From an uncultured Eubacterium sp. (GTDB lineage: Bacteria; Bacillota; Clostridia; Lachnospirales; Lachnospiraceae), in NCBI GenBank assembly GCA_910584345.1, contig CAJTZX010000070.1:1-15228 (forward strand): a DNA stretch of 15,228 bases, given 5' to 3'. Both the position numbers and the translations under genes were made by a program. Below the pieces are notes generated by a model, which saw nothing but the letters and a program-made list of their open reading frames with translations, was not told where the DNA came from and did no database searches. Below are positions 1 to 5,934 of this stretch, one piece after another (position 1 is the first letter of the stretch; each line of letters opens with the position of its first letter).

Positions 1-419
1 TCTTCAAGAAAATCTTTTTTATTTTCCTCTTGACATTTCACCAAATTGCTTTCTTATTTTTATAGTCTTATGATATACCAAATAGTATATCTTTTTTTAC
101 TTTGTCCTCGTTCTGTCATTGACTGTCTTCATTTAGATTTTTATCAATTATATCCGACTAATAATTTAAGACTTTCACCTGCTTGACTTGGATTCATAAT
201 CCGATCTCCCATGTTAACCTTTTCTTTCATCTATAAAGCTTATCTCCTTTCCTTTTGATAAGTCTATCATACACCATAAATATCTCATAAAATCTTTTGA
301 CCGCTTTCTGTTCTTTTTCGGCTCTATTTAGAAATTTTAATTTAAAATTCTTAGATTCCGTAATAAACAATCGTTCCATAATTCCTTCAAAGTCTGAATT
401 CTTTTTTTAATTTCTTCCT
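1..419. other. AT-rich leading region without a confident gene
   Basis: I see no convincing gene here. The best candidate is a 28-codon minus-strand frame (144-230) with an AAAGGAG motif about 13 bases before its ATG, which is too far for a good ribosome binding site. A second in-frame ATG, 17 codons from the end, has GGAG eight bases upstream. The peptide matches nothing I know and may be a remnant. Around 396-431 there is a perfect 12-bp inverted repeat (GAATTCTTTTTT and its complement) that shares its T-run with the terminator of the neighbouring kinase gene. Confidence 0.4.
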
Positions 420-466
420 AAAAAAGAATTCAGGCTAAGAAGTTTTATCCTTCTTAGCCTGTATTC
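420..466 (-). terminator. Rho-independent terminator of the agrA-agrC unit
   Basis: The perfect 12-bp arms CAGGCTAAGAAG (431-442) and its complement (450-461) enclose a 7-base loop. The stem extends outward by four more pairs after one T/T mismatch. Read on the minus strand, the hairpin is followed at once by TTTTTT (420-425). It begins two bases past the kinase stop codon, so it ends transcription of the kinase/regulator operon. Confidence 0.9.
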
Positions 467-467
467 T

Positions 468-1778
468 TTACATCTGACATTTCTCAATCCTATTATAATT
501 AAGCGATACGACGACTTGAAATATATGATCCTCTATTGTATGCTGTATAACACCTTCATATTTTTCAACTGCAGAAGCAACACTTTTTAATCCCCATCCA
601 TGGAAGCGCTCATCCTCTTTCGATGTCACCAACTGCATATTTCTTATTTGTGGAACTACTTCGTTTCCATTTTCAATCTTAAAAATAAGCATAGCATTAA
701 CTATTCTAATCGTAATATTAATCCATTTATTTTCTTTATTCTGATTTCTTTGACAAGCATCGATTGCATTATCCAATAAATTACCCAAAATTGTACATAT
801 ATCACTTGACATAATATCACTATTATTAGGAAATTCCACATTAATATTCGTTTTAATATTATAATCCTGCATCTTTTTTAATTTACTGTTTATGATAACA
901 TCAATCACTTCATTGCCAGTCCATGTATGCTCTAACAAAGTTTTCATTGGTTCACTGATACTATCCAAATATTCCAGTGCACTTTGGGAATCGGATCTTA
1001 TCAAGAACTGATACAATACATTTATATGGTTATTAAAATCATGATAAACCTTTGCATTTGCGGAATATGCCGCACTTAATCCTTTATAATTTTCTTCCAG
1101 TAAAGCAGTTCTCATTTCCATAAACCTTGTCATATCTTCTTCATGTTTGCTTTTTTCATATAATAAAACCAAAGCCCAGCTAAGTACTATAATGACACTA
1201 AATACAATCCAATTCACCACATCCTCGAAATTTACCAATTCCAATGAACTATTAATAAGATAGATAACTCCTATTCCTCCTGCTAATGTAAGAATCATAT
1301 ATTGTTTAAAGGAATTTGTTTTAAATTTTCCTTTGATGAATCGTTTTGCACAAAAATATGCGATCACCAGCAAACCTTTACAAATAAACATTTGACGAAT
1401 TCGTAAAAAGCCATACGTTGTAACTACATAATTGGAATAATCCGGATCCTGCAATACTGCACCTACTAAAGTAATGCCTAAGAAATCCAGATAATTCAAA
1501 CACATAAAATAAAAGCATATAATCATAAATGCATGTGAATATTTACATTTGTATAAAATGAACACTATGATAGATATACTGACGATGCCAAAAACTATTG
1601 TTATGTACGAAAACAACTCTACGTGATTTAACAAACTGACAACAACTGCAAGAAAAAATGAAGCTGTCACAGCTAACAGTCTAAGTTTTCTTTCTTCGTA
1701 TTTGCTTTCTAATAAAAGACCTGCAAACATTATTCCGATATACCCTTCTAATATCGTTGCCAATGTCTCTATAACCAT
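468..1778 (-). CDS. agrC: AgrC-type sensor histidine kinase, GHKL family
   Basis: This is a membrane sensor kinase that should detect the cyclic peptide made from AgrD and phosphorylate the adjacent response regulator. From the chosen ATG it is 436 residues. About six hydrophobic segments fill residues 1-210. The phospho-acceptor motif YHDFNNH follows (His about 246), then an N-box (GNLLDNAID, about 332-340) and a G-box (HGWGLKSV, about 393). This is the HPK10/GHKL layout of AgrC rather than a classical HisKA kinase. The frame is open further upstream: TTG at 1808 or TTG at 1793, the latter behind a GGGGG motif, could also start translation and would overlap the end of the regulator gene. ATG 1778 was preferred because it places the start directly before the first membrane segment. 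It is co-transcribed with the regulator gene. That its ligand is the AgrD encoded in this window is inferred from proximity. Confidence 0.9.
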   Translation of the reverse strand: MVIETLATILEGYIGIMFAGLLLESKYEERKLRLLAVTASFFLAVVVSLLNHVELFSYITIVFGIVSISIIVFILYKCKYSHAFMIICFYFMCLNYLDFLGITLVGAVLQDPDYSNYVVTTYGFLRIRQMFICKGLLVIAYFCAKRFIKGKFKTNSFKQYMILTLAGGIGVIYLINSSLELVNFEDVVNWIVFSVIIVLSWALVLLYEKSKHEEDMTRFMEMRTALLEENYKGLSAAYSANAKVYHDFNNHINVLYQFLIRSDSQSALEYLDSISEPMKTLLEHTWTGNEVIDVIINSKLKKMQDYNIKTNINVEFPNNSDIMSSDICTILGNLLDNAIDACQRNQNKENKWINITIRIVNAMLIFKIENGNEVVPQIRNMQLVTSKEDERFHGWGLKSVASAVEKYEGVIQHTIEDHIFQVVVSLNYNRIEKCQM

Positions 1779-1789
1779 AATAAGTACTT

Positions 1790-2506
1790 TCAAAGTTCTT
1801 TCCCCCAAAACTCATTGATTAATTGTTTCGTTGTCTGGACATGTGATCTGCTGACAGCAAGTGATTCTCCATTCTTTAAAACAACCTCGCCATTTTTTAC
1901 CTGCATAATATGTATAATATTTACAATACACCCTCTGTCAATATATATAAATTCATTTCGATTTAATTCTTCATATACCTGGGACAAGCTTTTTCTAACC
2001 TTCGTTTGATTATTAAATGTTATAATGACTGCATTTTTCCCGCTTTTTTGAATGTACAATATATCTTTCAGCAGTATTTTTTCCAACCGGGTCTGCGTCT
2101 GAATCGTGTATACATCATTCTGTTCCAACTTTATGTAATGAAAAGCATCATGCAATGCCTGCTCTAATCTGGACTGAAGCTCTTGCTTTGGCACATATCG
2201 AAAAATTGATAAGGCAAATGAATCTATCGCATATTTTAAATGTGAAGTTACAAAGACAATCAGTGCGTTGGGCAGACATTTTTTTATTTGAGGCGCAATT
2301 TCCATCCCATTTTTATGAGGCATCTCAATATCCAAAAGAATCAAGTCAAAGTAGATCCCTTCCTGAACATCTGCTAAAAGAAATTCTCCATTGCTATATT
2401 CTTCAATCGTTGCAACTTCTTTTTTATCTCTTATATAGTCTTCAACAATGTTTCTATTTACTGAAACCAGTGATTTCTCATCGTCACAAACAGCTATCTT
2501 TATCAT
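1790..2506 (-). CDS. agrA: AgrA-type LytTR response regulator
   Basis: A cytoplasmic response regulator of 238 residues. The N-terminal receiver has the acidic pair in AVCDDE (about 8-10), the phospho-acceptor Asp about 59 in LILLDIEMP and the Lys in the VPK motif about 106. The C-terminal half (about 138-238) is a LytTR DNA-binding domain, with the family hallmarks ILYIQKSGK and FIYIDRGCIVNI. LytTR regulators of the AgrA type bind paired short repeats upstream of agr promoters. Two start codons lie side by side. The second ATG sits six bases from AAAGGAG and gives the usual MIKIAVCDDE start. The stop lies just ahead of, or inside, the kinase start region, so the two genes are translationally close. 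The 28-bp arms near agrB are the obvious candidate targets. Confidence 0.92.
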   Translation of the reverse strand: MIKIAVCDDEKSLVSVNRNIVEDYIRDKKEVATIEEYSNGEFLLADVQEGIYFDLILLDIEMPHKNGMEIAPQIKKCLPNALIVFVTSHLKYAIDSFALSIFRYVPKQELQSRLEQALHDAFHYIKLEQNDVYTIQTQTRLEKILLKDILYIQKSGKNAVIITFNNQTKVRKSLSQVYEELNRNEFIYIDRGCIVNIIHIMQVKNGEVVLKNGESLAVSRSHVQTTKQLINEFWGKEL

Positions 2507-2550
2507 CATTCTCTCCTTTATCGTAAACTTCCGGATAAGGTACTGTTGAA

Positions 2551-2579
2551 ATATTATCCTTATTTTTATTTGTTAACAA
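2551..2579 (-). promoter_or_regulatory. Promoter for the agrA-agrC operon
   Basis: On the minus strand TTGTTA (2574-2579) is separated by 17 bases from TAATAT (2551-2556), about 45 bases before the regulator start codon. The -35 box sits inside the palindrome TTGTTAACAA. Spacing is ideal and both boxes are close to the sigma-A consensus. No terminator was seen between the 190-residue gene and this promoter, so read-through is possible. Confidence 0.5.
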
Positions 2580-2661
2580 TTGTATCGCAGTATGCTATCG
2601 ATATATATATTTTGATCCCGACTGCTATTCAGCAAACTATATCATTAAATAATTTACCACA

Positions 2662-3234
2662 TCATTGTATAAAAGTAAAATACTTTTTTTTCCTAATATC
2701 GCAGAAATAACAATCATTTTCTTTAATGACCAGCTCATAGGTATCTACTTTTGCTTTTTCATCAAATGTTAAGTTTTTATTTCCTGAATTCTGATAATAG
2801 TAAATACCTTCCTTATGATTCTTCACTTTATCAATAATATCGTCAACCACTTCTGCTATTGGCATACAATTTGCAGCATTCCATTTTCCTATCATGCTTC
2901 TTACTTGTGATTTATTAAGTTTGATCGAATATGACCGATAAAACTTTTTGGGAAACATCTGTTTTCGATCTGTTCCCAGTTCTTTTAAAACAAAATTAAA
3001 CAATTCCGTATTATCATCATAATCATACCCCATCTCTAAATATGCCTGCATATGTAAAACGCCGCAAATGAGGTATTTTTTTTCATGTTCCATATTATAA
3101 TACGACACAAGATAAGAAATCACCTTTTTGATGCACTGTTTTATACTTAATTCCGCATAACACAATGTATGAAATACTATCTTAATTGCTTCGATATTGG
3201 TACGATACTTTTCAATGTCCACTTCTATTTCCAT
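2662..3234 (-). CDS. Unrecognised 190-residue protein in the agr locus
   Basis: I do not recognise a family. The product is predicted soluble, with no signal peptide or membrane span, and is rich in Lys, Tyr and Asn. The N-terminal two thirds look helical. The C-terminal third contains the YYYQNSGNKN stretch and a CYFC pair close to the C-terminus (residue about 176 onward). The chosen ATG (3234) lies about nine bases after AGGA; a GTG immediately before it is an alternative. The gene sits between the regulator/kinase pair and agrBD and is transcribed away from agrBD. Its upstream region mirrors that of agrB (28-bp arms and an extended -10 box), so it is probably controlled by the same regulator. 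It could be an effector, an accessory factor or an immunity-like protein; nothing in the sequence decides this. Confidence 0.75.
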   Translation of the reverse strand: MEIEVDIEKYRTNIEAIKIVFHTLCYAELSIKQCIKKVISYLVSYYNMEHEKKYLICGVLHMQAYLEMGYDYDDNTELFNFVLKELGTDRKQMFPKKFYRSYSIKLNKSQVRSMIGKWNAANCMPIAEVVDDIIDKVKNHKEGIYYYQNSGNKNLTFDEKAKVDTYELVIKENDCYFCDIRKKKYFTFIQ

Positions 3235-3283
3235 CACCAGCTTTCCTAAATCAGCATACTACGATACTTTAGGATCCAATCGT

Positions 3284-3292
3284 ATTGTAGCA
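3284..3292 (-). promoter_or_regulatory. Extended -10 box for the 190-residue gene
   Basis: Read on the minus strand, TGC followed by TACAAT (-10 at 3284-3289) forms an extended -10 element. The predicted start of transcription is near 3277, about 43 bases before the ATG at 3234. There is no good -35 box at 17 bases, as expected for an activator-dependent promoter. The left 28-bp arm (3316-3343) lies at the place an activator would occupy. ATTGTA and TACAAT also form a small inverted repeat here (3284-3299). Confidence 0.45.
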
Positions 3293-3315
3293 TTACAATT
3301 GATCTGAAAATTCAT

Positions 3316-3402
3316 TGTCCTCAAACTGCAAAATAGTGTCCGCCATTATATTATTTTTATCTCATTTTCAATTTGCGGACTTTTTCTTGCAGTTTAGGGA
3401 CA
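3316..3402. repeat. Mirror-image 28-bp arms between divergent genes, likely AgrA sites
   Basis: The left arm (3316-3343) and the reverse complement of the right arm (3375-3402) agree at 22 of 28 positions by direct alignment. The conserved blocks in each arm, read toward the gene it faces, are GCGGAC, TTGCAGTTT and GGACA. A 31-base AT-rich spacer separates them. The TTGCAGTTT core resembles the AGTT-containing core of known AgrA/LytTR sites, but the exact spacing of staphylococcal AgrA repeats is not reproduced. Each arm precedes a plausible -10 box for the gene on its own side, by 21 bases for agrB and 26 bases for the unknown gene. Function as activator sites is inferred. Confidence 0.6.
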
Positions 3403-3423
3403 GAACGTAGTTTTATCTTTAAG

Positions 3424-3429
3424 TATGCT
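3424..3429 (+). promoter_or_regulatory. -10 box for agrB-agrD
   Basis: TATGCT sits 21 bases past the right 28-bp arm and 30 bases before the agrB start codon. The sequence 17 bases upstream is a poor -35 box (CAGAAC), which fits a promoter that needs an activator bound to the arm. Confidence 0.4.
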
Positions 3430-3459
3430 ATAGTCGTCTTCAGAAAGGATGTGAACACA

Positions 3460-4038
3460 ATGCTTCTGAACATTTCAAAGTATTTAACCAATTACTTCGT
3501 AAAGAAACATATTATAGAATTTGATAAAACAGATATTTTCATTTATGGCTTTCAGCTTACGCTGTCGACTTTTGCCTCAATCATATCCATATTGGCCCTA
3601 TCATGGTTTACAGATATCATATATGGCATCATTTTTCTACTTTTTTTCATGCCCATAAGATTTTGTGCCGGAGGATATCATGCAAATACATACCATAAAT
3701 GTTATATTTATACAAATTTGTGCTTTATTATAACAATGTTATTTTCAAAACTAGCATTACAATATCATTTACTACATATTTATTTGCCATCGGCACTCTT
3801 AGGGATTTTATATCTATGGTGGAAAGCCCCCTGCAGAAATACAAATAATCCATTGAGCGAAATATCTTTGTATAAAAATAAAATCCATGCCCATACAGTT
3901 TTAATTATATATTGTCTTATTTCTATTATAACATATTTCTTAAATGTGTTTATTTTTCTATTAGAATTTGACACTGTATTTCTTGTTTCCGTTCTCTTTA
4001 TTATTGGAAATTTAGAAAATAGACATGAAACATCTTGA
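3460..4038 (+). CDS. agrB: AgrB-type membrane peptidase that processes AgrD
   Basis: An integral membrane cysteine endopeptidase of 192 residues, the usual AgrB length. It cuts the C-terminal tail from AgrD and helps close the peptide ring. The catalytic pair is visible in RFCAGGYHANTYHKC: His74 and Cys81, the same seven-residue spacing as the His77/Cys84 pair of Staphylococcus aureus AgrB. Four or more hydrophobic segments follow, and ILYLWWKAPCRNTNNPL is a typical AgrB loop. The frame is open upstream to 3373, but AAAGGA lies ten bases before ATG 3460 and the extra 29 residues do not look like the family. The agrD start follows 19 bases after the stop, so the two genes form one transcript. 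Confidence 0.93.
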   Translation: MLLNISKYLTNYFVKKHIIEFDKTDIFIYGFQLTLSTFASIISILALSWFTDIIYGIIFLLFFMPIRFCAGGYHANTYHKCYIYTNLCFIITMLFSKLALQYHLLHIYLPSALLGILYLWWKAPCRNTNNPLSEISLYKNKIHAHTVLIIYCLISIITYFLNVFIFLLEFDTVFLVSVLFIIGNLENRHETS

Positions 4039-4057
4039 AATTGAAAGGAGTATCACT

Positions 4058-4183
4058 ATGACAACATTACTAACTGCAATTGCATCCATGATTGAAAAAG
4101 TCGCTATCTTAGGGGCAGGATTAGCCTCATATGGAGGAATGTATCAACCTCCCAAACCTAAATGCCTTTATCATATAGAATAA
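4058..4183 (+). CDS. agrD: AgrD-type cyclic lactone autoinducer pro-peptide
   Basis: A 41-residue pro-peptide directly after agrB, with AAAGGAG seven bases before its ATG. Its three parts match AgrD. Residues 1-23 form an amphipathic, hydrophobic leader (LLTAIASMIEKVAILGAGLA). Residues 24-28 (SYGGM) form the likely signal. Residues 29-41 form the recognition tail, starting YQPPKPKCL. Aligned by the tail with clostridial AgrD proteins, in which a five-residue ring beginning with Cys precedes HQPEEPKSL, the ring here falls exactly on SYGGM. Ser24 replaces the usual Cys, so the product would be an oxygen-ester lactone instead of a thiolactone. Cys36 lies in the tail that is normally discarded. 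The identity as AgrD is strong; the exact ring boundaries are inferred. Confidence 0.9.
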   Translation: MTTLLTAIASMIEKVAILGAGLASYGGMYQPPKPKCLYHIE

Positions 4184-4389
4184 AAGTCTCGCCCTGATAA
4201 ACAAATAAGCAGATTATTTTTTCGAGAGTGCATGGCAAAAACCGGAAGTGTACCCTACCAAATGGCCAAAACGCCCTGAACATGCTATACCATGGTACAT
4301 AGAATTTTTGCCATGTTCTATCGGAAAAACAGGTAAACATAACCGTGGATTATTTTTTGTACGAGATACCAATATTCCACTATTTAAAT
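4184..4389. other. Intergenic region between agrD and the anti-sigma gene
   Basis: These 206 bases separate two convergent units and hold no clear gene and no clear terminator. A perfect 11-bp inverted repeat is present: CATGGCAAAAA (4231-4241) and its complement (4305-4315), 63 bases apart. The T-rich sequence just outside each arm is also loosely mirrored. A weak all-AT hairpin lies at 4203-4219. A plus-strand frame is open without an ATG from 4209 to 4397 and has protein-like content (for example FLPCSIGKTGKHNRGLFFV), so decayed coding DNA is possible. A structured RNA is another possibility. Confidence 0.35.
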
Positions 4390-5172
4390 CTATTTAAATG
4401 AATCAATAATTTTTATCAATTCATCTTTCGTCGATATTCCAGACAATTCATAATATATACCATCTGCAACAAAAACTGCAATATACGCTTGTATGCCATT
4501 TTTATATACAGAATCACCTTTCTTAAGAATATTTACAGTATATCCCTGCTTTGACTGATATTTTTCAACAAATTCATAGATCCCCAAAAAATCATATCCA
4601 AAATTCTGTTGTTCTTTATCAGATATAAATAAGATTTCCAAATCAAATGGTTTTTTATATAAATTACCTGCATTCCAAGTATATAAAGCCATATCACCTC
4701 TTGATTCATCATCAAAAACAATATTCTGAGCATCTCCTGGTATATAAGCAGAAATATTTACAGAATTATATCCTGGTCCAATCTTTTGGTATCTTATACG
4801 ACAAATCTGCTCATCCAAGGCATAAGGTGATTGCAGAAAATGAACCCCCAAAAAATTCTCTAATTCCTCCATTGCAAAAAAAGTCTTTTTCAAATCTTCA
4901 TATTTATTAACATGACTGTTAATACTAATCACTTTCATCTCATCCAAAACTAATGTTTTTTTATCATTCACGTTTATTTTCCAGTTGTAGATACTTTTTG
5001 CTGCTACAGGCATTGTACAAAGCAGAAGTAGAAATGTAATGAAAAATATTTTACTTCCTCTCCTTCTTCTCTTATAAATAATTATCCTTTTACTCACGAA
5101 TTGTTCCATTGCTTCCTCATTCACTACAATATCTCCCATTGCATCATCTATCAAAGACTTTATTTCATTCAT
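4390..5172 (-). CDS. Single-pass anti-sigma factor-like protein
   Basis: A 260-residue protein that probably holds the adjacent ECF sigma factor inactive at the membrane. Residues 1-38 are cytoplasmic and include the stretch EEAMEQFVSKRIIIYKRRRR, which is typical of the sigma-binding end. A single membrane span follows (about 41-60, IFFITFLLLLCTMPVAA). Residues 62-260 lie outside the membrane and are predicted mixed alpha/beta, resembling the C-terminal domains (DUF4367-like) of clostridial anti-sigma proteins. I see no zinc-binding ZAS motif. Its ATG overlaps the sigma gene stop by eight bases, so the two are translationally coupled. The anti-sigma role is inferred from topology and gene order; the signal sensed is unknown. 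Confidence 0.75.
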   Translation of the reverse strand: MNEIKSLIDDAMGDIVVNEEAMEQFVSKRIIIYKRRRRGSKIFFITFLLLLCTMPVAAKSIYNWKINVNDKKTLVLDEMKVISINSHVNKYEDLKKTFFAMEELENFLGVHFLQSPYALDEQICRIRYQKIGPGYNSVNISAYIPGDAQNIVFDDESRGDMALYTWNAGNLYKKPFDLEILFISDKEQQNFGYDFLGIYEFVEKYQSKQGYTVNILKKGDSVYKNGIQAYIAVFVADGIYYELSGISTKDELIKIIDSFK

Positions 5173-5671
5173 AGTCTAATACCTCCTTTAACTCAGGTTT
5201 TAATAATTCACGCGCCCGTTTTAACCGAACTTTTACAGTAGATTCTTTCAGGTTTAACATACCGGCAATTTCTTTTACAGACATTTCCTGATAATAGTAT
5301 AATAAAATCACCTCTTTATAGATCGGTTTCATAGCCATGATCTTTTGAATAATAATTTCCCTGTCATATTTCAAATCCCCCGGAAAGTCATTTGACGGTT
5401 GATCCGGAACATCTCTAAGTTTTATCATTTTAAACCAGCGTGTTCTTATCTGATTTTTGCAAAGATTCATTGCTGTTTTTAAAATATATGGTTTTTGCAG
5501 TATTTCCGTATTTTTTGTTTTTTCATAATGAAGCAGCAATTTCAAAAACGTTTCCTGTACAATATCCTCTGCTAATTGAAAATCGTTCAGATAAATCATA
5601 CATATTCTCATCACCTCCGTCCCATATTCCTTTATTAAATTCCTTATCATTAATCCATCCTTTTCTTCCAT
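5165..5671 (-). CDS. ECF-type sigma-70 family RNA polymerase sigma factor
   Basis: An alternative sigma factor of 168 residues, the normal length for the extracytoplasmic-function group. Region 2 (about 10-75) contains LAEDIVQETFLKLL, the conserved core-binding and -10 recognition stretch. Region 4 (about 108-160) contains the helix-turn-helix MSVKEIAGMLNLKESTVKVRLKRARELL, read here in two blocks: MSVKEIAGMLNL and STVKVRLKRAREL. ATG 5671 was chosen because AAAGGGAGG lies five bases upstream; the 28 extra upstream codons do not match the family. It overlaps the anti-sigma gene by eight bases. ECF sigmas usually activate their own operon. Confidence 0.92.
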   Translation of the reverse strand: MEEKDGLMIRNLIKEYGTEVMRICMIYLNDFQLAEDIVQETFLKLLLHYEKTKNTEILQKPYILKTAMNLCKNQIRTRWFKMIKLRDVPDQPSNDFPGDLKYDREIIIQKIMAMKPIYKEVILLYYYQEMSVKEIAGMLNLKESTVKVRLKRARELLKPELKEVLDYE

Positions 5672-5743
5672 CAAAACCTCCCTTTTTCTGGAGCATAAAT
5701 TTCTTTCATCGAAATATCTTCCCATACATCCTTTCATAATAAA

Positions 5744-5771
5744 TAACACTTTCACCCCAAAAAAAGTTACA
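5744..5771 (-). promoter_or_regulatory. Possible self-activated ECF promoter
   Basis: Read on the minus strand, TGTAAC followed by a T-run (TGTAAC at 5766-5771) resembles the AAC-type -35 boxes recognised by many ECF sigma factors. About 16 bases further on is a GTGTTA-like stretch. It lies about 75-100 bases before the sigma gene ATG. The -10 part is weak, so this is only a candidate. Confidence 0.25.
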
Positions 5772-5799
5772 AAATTTTACCTGATTTTTATTAATATGT

Positions 5800-5841
5800 A
5801 AAAAGCTGGTCTCACTGATAAATTTTATCAGTGAGACCAGC
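5800..5841 (-). terminator. Rho-independent terminator of the isomerase-kinase operon
   Basis: A perfect 16-bp stem (GCTGGTCTCACTGATA at 5805-5820 and its complement at 5826-5841) has a 5-base loop. It is followed on the minus strand by TTTTT (5800-5804). It lies about 95 bases past the xylulokinase stop. The sigma operon reads away from it on the same strand, so the hairpin also insulates the two units. Confidence 0.93.
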
Positions 5842-5934
5842 CTAATATTTTCATAATTCATTCATATTCACAGATCATTCGTTTTATAAACTATTTAGAT
5901 AACCCGCCAAACCGTTATCTTTATTCTGCTTTCA

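Noticed and set aside
2589..2598. AGTATGCTAT shared between the agrA upstream region and the agrB -10 region (3422-3431)
   Set aside because: A single shared 10-mer is expected by chance many times in 15 kb of AT-rich DNA, and its position relative to the two promoters differs.
3373..3459. Upstream extension of agrB giving a 221-residue protein
   Set aside because: The extra 29 residues contain no family features and would lie over the regulatory arm. AAAGGA at 3444-3449 fits ATG 3460.
4163..4165. Cys36 of AgrD as the thiolactone residue
   Set aside because: It lies within the proline-rich recognition tail (PKPKCL), at the position where other AgrD tails have Ser in PKSL. That tail is removed by AgrB.
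4203..4222. Terminator after agrD
   Set aside because: The six-pair stem is entirely A-T and too weak to act as a terminator.
4158..4340. 60-codon minus-strand frame after agrD
   Set aside because: It overlaps the end of agrD, has no ribosome binding site, and its Trp/Phe/Cys-rich content is not protein-like.
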